Below are positions 20,149-31,808 of a stretch of 64,000 nt of DNA, in pieces. This stretch comes from Oikopleura dioica. Its lineage: Eukaryota; Chordata; Appendicularia; Copelata; Oikopleuridae. The position numbers and the translations under genes were made by a program. Where the stretch lies: contig OU015568.1 in assembly GCA_907165135.1 (NCBI GenBank), positions 9,866,501 through 9,930,500 of the forward strand, given 5' to 3'. Each line of letters begins with the position of its first letter. The first letter of the stretch is position 1. A model generated the notes under the pieces. The model was not told the origin of the DNA and did no database searches. It saw only the letters and a list, made by a program, of their open reading frames with translations.

Positions 20149-20442
20149 TTGATATGCCCACGTCTCGAGTTGGTTAACTTTCCGGCGACTGGACGAGGCA
20201 TTGGTTGTTCAAAATCCGTCGTTGTTTCCGAAAAAGTCATCATCATTCCTCCCTCGCTCATCATTACTGGAGTTTATGTTCTTGAAAACTGCCCTTCCAT
20301 CGCCGGAGCTTTCGAATCCATCCCACCCAGCGAAAGAACGGAAAAAGTCGATGTCCAAGATTTGCTGATTCTTTGGCTGATGATGCAGCGCGCGGCTGGA
20401 GAGAGTTCTAATTTTTACGATTTCCTGGCAATGGGATCTTGA
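20149..20442 (+). CDS. SET-domain N-terminal exon, SETD3/4/6-like
   Basis: The exon reads NFPATGRGIGCSKSVVVSEK followed by VIIIPPSLIIT. This is the start of the split SET fold in the SETD3/SETD4/SETD6 group (TGRG plus the GE-ii-iP-sLlit strand pair), which methylate lysine or histidine residues. A later helix (DLLILWLMMQRAAGESSNFYDFL) is where the family has LxxFLLxEkxxGxxSxWxPYL. The frame stops at 20442, so a splice site (perhaps the GC donor in CTGGCAATG) must come first. The following exons, with the catalytic NHS/GY motifs, were not found. The exon at 20485-20600 could belong to it. It may be a truncated gene. Confidence 0.45.
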   Translation: MICPRLELVNFPATGRGIGCSKSVVVSEKVIIIPPSLIITGVYVLENCPSIAGAFESIPPSERTEKVDVQDLLILWLMMQRAAGESSNFYDFLAMGS

Positions 20443-22405
20443 AATTTCCTTCCAAAAGCAAAAACGGGTTGAAACAAGTTTGAAATGCGGGTTCGAAACA
20501 TTCCGCGGCTTTTTGCAATTTATCTCTTGTTGAGTAATAGATCCAAGCAAAGAAACATTGCCGAAAAATTTTACGATTCCGTTAACATTTCCTCCTTCTT
20601 TGGTATGCAACCATCATTATTAGTATTATTGTTTCACTATTATTATTGTAGCTTCAATATCTTCCACTGCAGGTGCGGGAACGAGCAGCGAAAGATAGGA
20701 AAAGGAGACAGCTAACGACCTAAATTTAGTGAAAAAACAAGGGCATATTATTAAAGCGGGTGGAGCGGAACATGTTGCCAAAACGCAACTTTTTCGTACA
20801 GAAAACATGAAAACGTGTTTTCCGTTAATTTGGATCGCTTTTAAGGATGAATGGGATAGTCAGAAGATTGATAAGTACCAATTTTAAAGGTCTTTAGAGT
20901 CCCTTTAGAAAGAGCCGAAACACGCCGAAAATTTGTCAAAGGAAAGGAAGCCAGCAACACGTTAGGGTTACCGCTCGGTAGCAGTGTGAAATATGCTTTC
21001 AAAACCAAGTGTGGTGGCTCAGCTTGTTGCAAAGGCAAGGCAGAGTCTGCCTATAACGCTTAACTGGAAGGAAAAGTTTAAAGAAGATCTATTTTTTGAG
21101 TTCAAAGAGATGAAATTGCATAATTTCATGAACACAAATATTATATCAATTTGTTAAATTTGAAAAAGGACTGGCTCTGGGCGACAGCAATTATAAGTCT
21201 GAGGATGAGAAGATGATCCTGTGTTCTTATAGAAGCTAAAAATATAAAGCAGGGTTAACTTTGACGGGGCTCTCTGAGATCATCCTCAATTAGAACTCGT
21301 TTTTTCTGCGCAGATGGGTTAAAAATTCAAGAGTACAAAAACTACCGCTGGCTTGAGGAAAGGGGTTGAAATCGATTGCGATTTACTTCAATTTGGAACT
21401 TCCAAATGTTTCTGAAACTGTGTTCGAACTAGAGTTGTTTAATGAACTTTTTCGGGCGCGCGGTTTTTAGTACAAACATAGAACGTGGGTTTCCCAAATC
21501 ACCATCATCCTTGTTGAGCCATCACTAGCTAAGCACGTAACATTTTCGGAACCCTTCATTATTTTCGTGAAATGGCTAGAAATTCAACAAAAACAATCAT
21601 TAACAGATCGAGTTGGTTGACCATGAATTTGAAACTCGCTTATTCGACTAATCAGATCTTCAAGTTCAAAAAAGAGCGTCAAAATTCTCGTTGTAATTTC
21701 CGAAAATAGCAATAAAAACAGTCAGAAAGAAATCAACCCCAAAAAAGCGAGGGACGGAATTTGACCGCGCGGCACTAGGCAAGGATTTGTGATTCTGAAA
21801 CAATGTGGTGATTTGGTAATTGGATTAATTACTCGAATTTTGCAAGTGCAATTATCGAATCCTTTGAGCACCCTGGTTCGATATGCTCAACCACAGGTAC
21901 GACACGTGGAACGCAGCTTTTCACAAAACCGATCGTAGTTATTCAAAGCATTCATAACACGTAGCATTTATTCAAGTTTACACTTTCTCTGTTAGAAATT
22001 TCAAATTGAGGAAAAAGGTGAAATATTCGGCGCTTAATTTATTGGCATAATTTATTGATTCCTGATTAAGTCGGTCCAACAATGCTGAATTCGAATTCGA
22101 TCACAATACAGGACGACTTTTAGTCACGTGCATCAGGATTTGGTCTCTGGATAATAAGACTCTCGTTGAAAGACTTTTATTCACCCAAAAAGCAGTCCGA
22201 TCAAAGCTGGGGAGCAACTGTTCATTTCCTATGGCTCGCGCCCTGATGATGACCTGCTGCTCGAATATGGCTTCTGTCTTGGGTTCTAAAAAAAATATCC
22301 GGCTCGATTTGATTTTTTTTAGAAGTGATGGTGATTTGCAACCAAATCGCGTTGTCTTCAGCCAGCGCCAGGTCGCAGACGCTTGTTTTACCATCGCTGG
22401 TGTTA
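20443..22405. other. Mostly unassigned; possible + strand exons at 20670-21062
   Basis: Between 20727 and 21062 the + strand shows protein-like blocks (VKKQGHIIKAGGAEHVAKTQ; then VFRVPLERAETRRKFVKGKE, ending CGGSACCKGKAESAYNA with a stop at 21060-21062). They need splicing that I could not fix. From 21063 to about 22100 I see no gene, repeat or RNA. Confidence 0.25.
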
Positions 22406-22643
22406 CTAAGAGGATCGGTTCGCGGTTTCAATAAGCTTGTAATTATCAGGCTCATTGACCAGCAGATCTAAAACCGATGGAAAAGTACCTTTGATGAGAA
22501 AATAGAGCTTTCCAGAAGCATCTACGCCTCGAACATCGAAAACTTCTTCGACTTTGAAGCCACTGACAATCTTCTTTGGTAAATTTTCTTTCGAAAAACT
22601 CAACAAAAAGTTCATTTCTAGTGCCACGAAGGAGCTCATTCAT
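22406..22643 (-). CDS. Chromo-like domain fragment
   Basis: The minus frame contains SGFKVEEVFDVRGVDASGKLY followed by FLIKG, which has the three-strand pattern of chromo or chromoshadow domains (VEkIldhRvd..GklyFLVKW). The aromatic cage residues after FLIK are not conserved. Neighbouring exons were not found, and part of the region also reads on the + strand. It may be a gene relic. Confidence 0.25.
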
Positions 22644-23299
22644 CCGAAATTGATCACGTTTGTTGTCTGGTTAGTCTCAGATGCGAAAAACGAGTCCCAA
22701 CTTCTTGAAAAAGCCGATTTTGTCCGAGGGTTAAACAGCGCAGCGCAAATGACAGATTTGGACACCCTGAATTTTATCAAGAAACAAACATTTGCAACAG
22801 TCAAAGAGTTATTTTGGCAGACTCTCCAGGCACGTAAGAGCATTTTTCTCTAATTGAGTTGAATCGAGGTTGAATATTTCGACGATTCAGGACATGGAAG
22901 CTCGAGATGGCCTCGGTGGAAGTGCGTGTCGACTGGGTGAAATGATTCAAGGCAGTTGCAAAATCCTGAGGGAGGAAGGAAAGGACATCTGCAGGTTAGA
23001 AAGATGGAGTTTTTGCCAGAAGACTGTTGTGTCATTTTTATGTAAAAACACGCCTATTTATAGGATTTTCATCAAAAATGATGAACTTTTAAGTTTGAAG
23101 GCTCCACTTGAATCTCTAACTTTGAGATTTCGAGTTGAAGTAAACTCACCAAACTTTATTAAAGTTTAAAACTGACGCGCATTCAGTGAATCTCGTTAGA
23201 ATATCAAAACGCTTTTTCAGGCACTGGTTAGAAAAGCTACAGTAACAGAAGAGGAGAGACGAAAAGAATCATCGCCACCATTTACCGAAGCTGAATGAT
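22640..23299 (+). CDS. Unknown + strand gene, last exons
   Basis: A frame with KELIHPKLITFVVWLVSDAK and DTLNFIKKQTFATVKELFW ends at a GTAAGA donor (22833). A second block follows a TTCAG at 22890 (DMEARDGLGGSACRLGEMIQ). A terminal block after TTTTTCAG (23220) encodes ALVRKATVTEEERRKESSPP and stops at 23297-23299. The exon phases do not join cleanly, so at least one boundary is wrong or non-canonical. No domain was recognised. Confidence 0.3.
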
Positions 23300-23466
23300 T
23301 TCAGGCTGAATATTCTTACATATTATATACATTTCTTGAACGCGAATAAAATCAACGCAAATGATAGAAATTGTGGTTCTGCTGAGTGCTGAAATTGCAG
23401 TTTGCGGCGAGTGAATGTGGTCATCGTAGAATATGAAAGGCCATTACAAGAGAAAAAAACAGAAGA

Positions 23467-25411
23467 ATGAGATTTTTGAAGCGACAGCTGAGGCAAAGGT
23501 AATTATTTTTTGATTGAGATAGTTTGAATCTAAACGGATTTAAGGCGAAGTCTTTGTCTTTTTATTGGCTATGTTGTGTACATAATTATTGGAGCGCTTA
23601 TCTTCAAAAAGGTTGAGCACCAAGAAGAAAACCAAAAATGCGAAATCGCAAAGAACGAACTTATCAAAGAGACGCACCGTTTTGGAAACGAGTACATTTT
23701 CGATCTGGGCTTGAACTTGAAGTACTGCTCCGGAATACCAAGAGTAGCGGCCGCTAATAGGCAGGCAGGGTATTTCGATCCCGAGCTCGTGGAGATTTTC
23801 GAGGAGTGGTTCGAGTCTGGATGCACCTTTGCCGCATTTAATCACTTGACGGACGAGTTGAAGCTCGTTGGAAATGGTTTTTTATTTAAAAATTTTTTTT
23901 TATTTCTTAACAAGATGTAAAACCATCATTTCTGTCCACGAGTAGCGCCCCAACTATCCGACTTTTATAAATCAATCATGGCCGTAGGAGATATGAAGCC
24001 AAAGTTCGACGAAGAAGTATTCACGATATCTGGCAGGAACGGATCTGACGATAATAGTGCTTGAACTCCGATGAACTAAAAAACACAATAGTAGCAATTT
24101 CCCGATTCTCGTGGTTTTAGAGCGCACGTTAGATCCAAACAAGGACTCTGCGAAAAATTTTGAAACAAAGTGCTCAGTTCGGCATACATCACTATCAGAA
24201 ACTGAACGAAGCGTGCGAGACGCGCTGGGATTTTGAGTCTGCCTTTTTCTTCTCAGGTCGGATAATTCCCGCATTCATGTTTCAGCTCTATCTCAGGAAC
24301 TGTAGCAACAACGATTGGCTACGGGAATATAGCTCCATCGACGAATACTGGAAAGGTCTTCACTCTCGTTTTCAGCTTGATCGGAATTCCTTATTTTGGA
24401 ATTTTAACGTGTTGGGTTGAATTTTGAGAAGTCTAAAAATCCTGTCGCAAAATTCAAACAACCCTTTGTAAGCGTGTTCTTTCGGAAGATATCAAAAGAG
24501 CAGTCAATAGCATCAAGGACCAAATCAGCTACGGATTCTAACTTCCGTATAAAAATTGTCCTGAGTTTCTGGAAGAATCCGAATTTCAGGCGACGATTTC
24601 ACATCTGCCCAAAGTACATTGCCCAGTGGATCTATATCGGGTGCGGCGTTGTTTCGCTGATTTTGATTCCTTCCTTCATTTTCAATTACATAGAAAGCTG
24701 GTCGATTTTTGACTCGATCTATTTTTCTCTTATTTAGGGATGAAATATCACTGGTATTATATCAGTTTATCAATTTTACTAAATTATTTTTTCGTTAAAG
24801 ATATTTCATCCTCTCAAAAAGTTCGCTTTCAACAATAGGCAAGATTTTCAAAAACCTGAATTTAAACCTGAAAGCCTAGCTGGGCAAATTGAAAATCCAC
24901 TATCAATAGGATTAGGTGACCTAACACCGCGAACTACACCGCCACTCTGGTCGGCCTTGAATGTCATGAACGACACTGCTTGCTTGGCAGAGCTCATCAA
25001 TCCAGTACCAAGGTTGTTCTAAATTCTTTCATAAAGGAAAAACATTCGTGCTGAATATCATTTTGGAGCAGCTGAGAATTTTTCTAAACCCGTTGGAATA
25101 TTTCATGTCGAGGAATGGAGATTCTAATCTTCAACCCACTCGGCCCAGATTTTAAAGAATATTAATTTAGTGGTGGTTTCAATCCACAGAACGTCGAGGC
25201 ATCCAAGTGCGCGCCCAATACATGGGCGGAGCGTGTAAGTTTAATCTCAATGCCAGTAGCTTCTCAGAAAACTCATTTTTTAGGTGAATAACGTATTTCA
25301 CATCTACCGAATGTTGATTTTCTTCTGGATTCTTTTCGGACTGCTGTGGCTTGGAGGAATCATTTCCCTCGCTCTTGACTACTTCAGGACCCGGGATGAA
25401 GAATATTGCTA
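23467..25411 (+). CDS. Two-pore-domain potassium channel (K2P/KCNK)
   Basis: K2P channels carry background K+ current as dimers. The start [12 protein letters not shown] is placed by a GT-AG intron (23500-23544) that leads in frame into TM1 ([19 protein letters not shown]). The extracellular cap follows. Pore 1 is [12 protein letters not shown] plus [14 protein letters not shown], joined over a short intron near 24257-24298. TM2 reads [16 protein letters not shown]3 is [20 protein letters not shown] with FDSIYFSLI. Pore 2 has IGLGDLTP (about 24911), and TM4 reads [20 protein letters not shown] before a short tail stopping at 25409-25411. GYG in P1 and GLG in P2 is the normal K2P asymmetry. 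Some exon ends between 23880-24130 and 24420-24910 are not fixed. An alternative longer C-terminus using exons to about 25770 is possible. Confidence 0.88.
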
Positions 25412-26559
25412 GCTAAGCACCTTTTTTATGAGCTCGAACATGTATTAGATACTCTGAGAAGTTCGTTTATGCGCTTTTCTTGGTGCTAACGGGCGAGCAA
25501 CTATGCAAACTGGTTTAAAGAATTTTGTCAACTATTTTCTTCAACCTGGTGAAAAAAGAAATCGCAGACGGCTGGCAAATCTGGAGACGGTCGAGACTGT
25601 ACAAGCAGGTGGTTTATTTTCGTGTCAACAATTTTGCTAACCCTGCCCGTTGCTTAGCCCTCAAAAAGCTCAATGAAATCCCGTGGAGCCGACGTAGCCG
25701 ATGTGAGAGTATTCGTGGGCAGCTCCGGATCAGTAGAAAAGTGCCAAACAGGAAGGCAACTCATTTTTTATGACTAAAATAATTCCCTTCATATTGGCAA
25801 CTAACTTCTGTAACAGCAACACGTAATTTTTAAGTTGTTTAAATGTTTCTTATTCATTAATTTATATTTCTTCCTTGTTGCGGTCATACCGGTGCGGCTC
25901 CCTCAGTCGTAACATTTATTTTTACTCCAAATATGATTTCTACTGTTCGTCTTATTGAGCTTCAACTCACTTTTCGTGAATATTCTGTGAGTTGCCTACA
26001 GATGTCCCAAGCAAAGACGAGCTTACTCCGATGGTGCCTTGGCTCTCCCTACGTGTCATTAACGGATCACCATTCATCAAAAGAAAATCCTCCTTGAGCC
26101 TCCTTTTTTGATTTTTTTGCCATCAATTTTCACCTAGCCTGCAATTTCAAATTGTCAATAAAAACAACAGATCCACGTTTGCTGACTACTAATAAATCTA
26201 CTACCCAAGCTAATAAGGGCAATTACGGGCCGATAGTTAGCATTATGTTGGAAACAGATGTAACATTATTTTGAAACACGGTTTTCCCCCGACGTTGACA
26301 TGTGATCATTTTCGTAACGGGTTCGAACTAGTACCGTGTTCGCAGTTATTCATAAAATGAAAACTAGCGTGGCAGTTTTCCCGCAAAAGCCAGGGCTTGG
26401 CCGGAAATCTTCACTGTCGGGCAATTGTCCATTTAACAACCGCCCACGATTTACCGAAATGGAATTTTACGGCTCTCGTTTCATTTTACTCTCTTGCTCA
26501 CCAGTCTAACTTACTCAAGTACCAGAGAGCTTACTCGACAGAAAAAATAGAGCCGAGAA
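25412..26559. other. Intergenic, K2P to unknown gene
   Basis: The stretch 25525-25770 has protein-like frames that might be an alternative K2P tail. The rest (25771-26559) shows no gene, RNA or repeat. Confidence 0.3.
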
Positions 26560-28069
26560 TAATGAAGAGCTTAAAGCTGATAAGCTCGAAGCAGTCTAAT
26601 GGCGAGTTCAAAATCTGCCAGGCTGGACAACCAGAGATCAAGTTCGAAGATGGAAAGCCCGTTCAATCATTGCGGTAAGTTAGGATATTTATTGGGGAAA
26701 TACACATTTAGAAAGATATACATTTATTCTTCAGAAAACCGTAGATGATTATTTTGAGGGAGACAAAGGAGATCTGAAACACTAATATTTTAATAGTTCT
26801 TTTTTACATTTTGGGGGTGTTTTTTCCTTATTTGGTCGGAACTCCTGTGAGTCATGGCTGTCAATCAGCTTTAACTACTTAGTGCTTGAATTTTATTATA
26901 GACCGCGGATTAAAATTATGATCGAAAGTTATTACCGAAGTTAAATTTATTGCAACTATCAAAATCAACGTCCGCTAGAACCCTTCAAATCCAGTTTACT
27001 TGAAAAGAAAATTCAGATTCACGTTGGAAGTTCCTCTCTTCTCTGAGCAAGTTTACTCGCTTCAAGGATTCGGGAATGAAGAACCAGCGATGACGATCAC
27101 TTCTGAAGCTCAGCCACAAGTTTCTTGCCCTGGCTCGACTAGATCTGATCTGCAGAACTTGAAGACTACCGAATTGAAGACGACAAGAAGATTTTACTGG
27201 GAAGAGGGGCAGCTTTTCATGAATTTGCAGACACGGTAAGGTCTTTTTCGAGCAAAAATGAGCAGAATCGAGCTTTTAATTTAATCAATTGAACGTGTGT
27301 AAAATTTTAAAAGGTCACGAGGACAATTTCCGAAAAATAAAACTTTTTAAGATTCGTGCTGACCGCAAACCTGTCGATCATTAACCAAGTCGAGATCAAA
27401 GAGGTTACTTACGACATGGACAAAGCATCGACAAGGCTGGTGCCAGTTAACAACGGTGCGTTGAATCGTTAATATTTCTACTGTAGTTTTGCTTTTAGAT
27501 GAATTCAGGAGCTTTATCAACAGAAACCCTATCTTTGACAAAGAGGGCAATGTTGTTTCTATCGATCCAGAAGAAAATGGAACTGCTTGTGTTCCGACTG
27601 AAGTGACCATTCCTGTCTTCGGTGCTTTCTCAGTTCCTCCAGAACAAGATGTTGAATCTAAAACGGAACCTGGAGAGCCCAAGCAAGAGGAAAATGAAGA
27701 ATCGAAGATTCCAGAAGACGAAGGAGTTTCTAAAATCGATCACTCTGGCATTGAGTCTGGTTACGATTCCTTTGCGGATGGTGAGTAAAAAACCAAAAGA
27801 AGTTCTAAACTTTACGACTTTGACTAAAAGCCCTCGATCTCACTGCCCACTATCGCGTCAATATATACAAGAGGCGGTTCCGAATTTATGAAAGCTGTGA
27901 AATTTTTGATAATCAAGATGAATTTTTAGGAGACATCACTGCTGACGACCGCACCAGTATCGAGTCCGATTTCTCCACCTGGGAAGATGAAGAGGACGAT
28001 ATCTTGGCCGAGAAACACGACTTTCCGGATCCTACTGAAGCTCTTTCTCGATTGATTCTTTCCTCCTGA
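26560..28069 (+). CDS. Unknown acidic protein
   Basis: Five exon blocks read in sequence on the + strand: MKSLKLISSKQSNGEFKICQ from 26560 to a GTAAGT donor; RFTLEVPLFSEQVYSLQGFG to 27235; TANLSIINQVEIKEVTYDMD near 27360-27455; DEFRSFINRNPIFDKEGNVV to 27780; and GDITADDRTSIESDFSTWED, ending SRLILSS with the stop at 28067-28069. The first half is beta-rich. The second half is Glu/Asp/Ser/Pro-rich, with two repeats of an S(G/D)IES motif. Introns visible are GT-AG. No domain family was recognised; start codon and the first intron (about 26673-26999) are tentative. Confidence 0.5.
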
Positions 28070-28352
28070 TTTTCTTGCAACTGAAAACAATCGACATGTG
28101 ATCACCTTTGCAGGCGAAATCAGAACTGCACTTTTAACTGCTAGAAAAATAAAATTCGTTTTATAGAACCTTTTTTTCGTTGAATTTTTTCGAGCATTGG
28201 AAGTTTATTTTGATAAGTAACGTGTTATTATGTTCTCGAGAATTTTTTAAACTTTTGACAGATGCAGTGTGTTTATCTTGGAAAAACGTTAGAAGCCGGC
28301 TTAGGCGACTGAGTTGGGTCAGCAAGGCCATCAAGCACGTTCGTGCTTAGGC
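28070..28352. other. Intergenic, 3' flank of the acidic-protein gene
   Basis: AATAAA-type signals occur near 28148 (AAAATAAAATTC). Nothing else was seen. Confidence 0.4.
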
Positions 28353-29265
28353 TTATCGACAATGAGACACTTGACAATCTCCTACATTGGACACGCAGTG
28401 GGCATTTACTGATAACTCCCATTTACTGCATTCTCTCAGCAATTTTCTGACGAATGGAATTTGTAAATTACGAGGTCGGTAACTGTATCTTGTTCCTTCG
28501 ATTTTATTGAAAAATTGATAGAAATTAACAAAATGTTGAAGCAAAATCGTTTCATTAATTTTCGCACCCAGTGCCGCTTAGATCGATAGCCAGCAAATAT
28601 TATCGTTGGCGTGTTCTAGGGAGACCTAGATAGAGGCAAAGAGGCAATGAAACAAGTAAATCGGGACTCGAGGTGGTCAAGACGGTATCTATCATGAACT
28701 CATAGCTCTGAATGATAGGTTCTCTCTTGACACTTTGCGTCGCCGCCAATTTTACGTCGCCCCGTTGATTTTCATTAACAACTTGCTGAATAGCAAGTTT
28801 GAAATTGCAACGCCAATTTTGACCCAGTGAAATTCCACAAAATTGGCTTGATGATTTCATTCTTGCTCTCAGGAAAATCGACCCTCCAGAAATTCAAAAA
28901 TTTCAATAACACGTGGATAAGACGCACTTTCTCGGGCATAAATTTGTGGCTGAAAAGACGCGTTTTTAATTTACTGACCCAAATTCTGTATTGTTATTTG
29001 GAGTGATGCTGCAACGGTAACTTCTCAAGATCTTCAAGTTTTAGATTAAAACCGTAACCACTGACGAAAAATGAGACAGCATCAAAGACCAAGCGAATTC
29101 TTCTTTGGTTTCCCTGTTCATACCAAGAGAACATTCCGCAGACTCTCGTCTCCAACTCCACAAACCACGATGGATATTCCGTACCGTTTCCACCCTTATT
29201 ACTCTCGTCATCAACATCTTTTCGACAACATTCCTCCCCTCAATAAAATACCTGCAAATTGTCAA
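28353..29265 (-). CDS. Possible gene, unknown
   Basis: Three minus-strand frames with protein-like composition lie in a row: 29265-29041 (RNVVEKMLMTRVIRVETVRN), 28860-28600 (FKLAIQQVVNENQRGDVKLA; SYEFMIDTVLTTSSPDLLVS) and 28544-28353 (NFYQFFNKIEGTRYSYRPRN). They could be exons of one gene, but no junction is secure and no domain is seen. Confidence 0.25.
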
Positions 29266-29905
29266 GAATTCTCCACGAGTTAAAAATTAAAATATTTATT
29301 CAACTTTAGACAAAATGTACAGTGCATAGAATGAAAGTGATGATTCAAAAATTTTTTGGGCAGCGTCGTTGTGTTTTTTTGATCGCAAATGATGTTGCTT
29401 CGTCATTTTTTCGGCGACTTGGCTCCGGCAAATTGTTCCAGGGGCCATTGCAGCTTGTTATTTTGGTTTAAAACGGTTCTAGTTTTTGTGCAAAGTGCTA
29501 GTCTATACAAAAGTGTGCAAATTTTCAAAAGTCCTCGAGGACTTCATGATTACAGGTATTTGAGAAAATCGAACGCCGCTTTTTTGGACGTATAAAAATA
29601 TCGGCGAGCGATTTTTTTGAAAAAACAAGCATCAAAAGTCACTTGACTACCAGTTACCGCTCTTCTTTAGGCCAATGAGCGGTCAAAGGCATCAGAGTTA
29701 CTTATGATAACTCTTCTCAAATATATGCTTAGCAATATCCGTTCGGGCGGACACGTCCATCTGGACAGCACTGGCGATCCAACTGGCGAGAGGGATCCCA
29801 GGGCTGGCTTCCGCAGCACTCTTTCCCTCCCTGCTTTGGTCGCATGTCTGGAAACTCATCGCCGCAGCATGTTTCAGGCTGAACAGTTACTTAATCCCTG
29901 TCAAC
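29266..29905. other. No gene seen
   Basis: Only chance frames occur, along with the 3' flank of the PLA2-like gene on its minus strand. Confidence 0.35.
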
Positions 29906-31196
29906 TTAAAAACGTGTCTCTACCTTTGTGTATCTTCCAAGACCCTTCTTTCTGCAGTTGTCAGCGTACTTCCACTCGCCATTGTTTCTTCCTGTGTGGT
30001 AAGTAACATCCCACTCGTCTTCGTACTATGTTTCCGTATACAAAACTGACAGATAACGATAACAACTTACCCTTGACAAATCTTCGGCCATTCGTTTGTC
30101 GCACTCGCAAATGTGCCGTGCGCACGATCCGGGTTTGTTTCGGCATTGGATGGTCTAAGAAAATCGTTGCATAAATTATATTTACAATTCCAGGTACCTT
30201 TTCGCCAGTTTCTTCATCTTCGAGAAGCTTGAATCTGTACTTTGTGTACTCTCCAATACATTCTTCACTGGTTCCTTCAAGCTTTCCGTTTCCAAGTTTG
30301 GCACATGAGTAGCACTGGTTGAATTGTTTGCATGTTCTGAAATCAATGTTATTAATCAAGGGACTCGTGAATATTTAAAATGATTTAGACAATATTTTTC
30401 GGAAGAAATTTTTACCTGTCAATTCTATCGACAGGTTCTCCATATCCGCCGCCACTGAGATCGTGGGCACCTTCTGGCAAGCAGTAGCATCCGTAGTAGC
30501 AGTATTTTCCGAATCCGGGCTCTTTCTGGAGGAAGATTACCATCAGCTTCAGCTGTCTGAATTTTCGTGGTGCGGTCTGGAATGGTGTCACCGGCGCACT
30601 CAATCCCATTCTCTCGTCGGTCGAGCATTTAACGGGCTGGCCCTTAACAGGATCAACACCCGCACTGCAGATTCGAGCATCTTCCGCCTGGATTTCGGCT
30701 TTGTTCATTTGGAAATCTGGATCAGCTTCGTAGCCTGGGTAGATTTGTGAAAGAAGAAGTTCTGCTTTGAGATCGTAGTCCGACCAGGCTTGATCAATCA
30801 AGTAACCCTTTGGTTTCTTTTGTCGTTTTCCTCGCGCCATGAGAGCTGTAGAGAGGAAATCGTCGGGTTCACTGTCTAGGGTCGCTTCTGCGATCATTTC
30901 CGGGTCGTTTTCAGAGGAAAAACCAACGTTTGTTTCCGAATACCAGGTGCTGTGATTCTGTTCTTCGACTCCATCCCAGAAATTTGCGTGTACTACTGCT
31001 GATGATGCTATTAACGGGGCGAGTAACTAGAAAAATTGATAAAATTGGTCGAAAATCTAAAAAATGCAACTAATATCAATAATTTCTGGATTCTGTTATT
31101 TAAATTCGTTTCAGATTAACACGTTAAAACAAAACAAAACAAATACAGCAAATGCTCTGTTCTATTTTTTAAGTCTCTGAATAAAATTACCTTCAT
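29906..31196 (-). CDS. Secreted phospholipase A2-like protein lacking the catalytic His-Asp
   Basis: Exon 1 is only ATG-AAG (31196-31191). After a GT-AG intron, exon 2 (31026-30416) gives a signal peptide (MKLLAPLIASSAVVHA) and a long acidic pro-like region with a KRQKK cleavage-type site. The PLA2 fold starts at FGKYCYYGCYC and continues GGGYGEPVDRID. Exon 3 (30336 down) has RTCKQFNQCYSCAK. The next has CRNKPGSCARHICECDKRMA, and the last has NNGEWKYADNCRKKG, ending at 29906. The Cys framework fits group I/II-type secreted PLA2. The active-site HD of DxCCxxHDxCY is Phe-Asn here, and the calcium loop carries an insertion. It is probably non-enzymatic, perhaps structural like otoconin, or a house or matrix protein. 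That role is inference. Confidence 0.82.
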
Positions 31197-31808
31197 CGTA
31201 ACTTCGCTCTGTTTTTTCCTGCTCTTCTCGATTTAGTCGCAGTTGGCGTTATGACGATTAACTTTACGCCGAGGGATGACTTTCAGAGCGCGAACGCGCC
31301 GCACAACGCCGCGCTCCACCACCACCAAGAATAGCTCGCTAGCGCCAAATATTCATTACGATCAAAAGTACTATTTTTGAGAGGGGAAATTCAGACGATA
31401 TTTGTACATGTTTACGTGTTAGCTTGTAAGCGTTTACGAGATCGCAATTGACGAGAGTATGATGTTCTGAATATGTGTCAAAGATATTTTGAATATGACG
31501 CAAAGATCAGCTCAAAATTTGTATCAATTTATATCAACGGATTATTTTTCTTTGAGTCAGGTTGATTTCGTTATTGTTTTTATAACATCGAAGAGGCTCT
31601 TTGTAGAACAGCTCATAGAGCAGCCTTCTGTTATTTATTTTTAAGAACGCATTTTCTACAGCTGAGAATCAATCAAACAATTTTTTTAATTGCAATAAAA
31701 ATATTTTATTAGAACAAGCTTTGTGCCATTCGATTCTAGTGTTTTCAGATGGAAGCATCTCTGGAAATTCATGTCGGGAAATATACAGAATTAAGACTCA
31801 TAAAGTCG
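31197..31808. other. Intergenic, PLA2-like to MCU
   Basis: This is the promoter side of the PLA2-like gene (GC-rich 31250-31330, with CGCGAACGCGCCGC) and the MCU 3' flank. No repeat or RNA gene was seen. Confidence 0.4.

Noticed and set aside
23540-23845. Minus-strand frames over the K2P gene.
   Set aside because: The plus strand gives a continuous TM1 and cap domain of a K2P channel.
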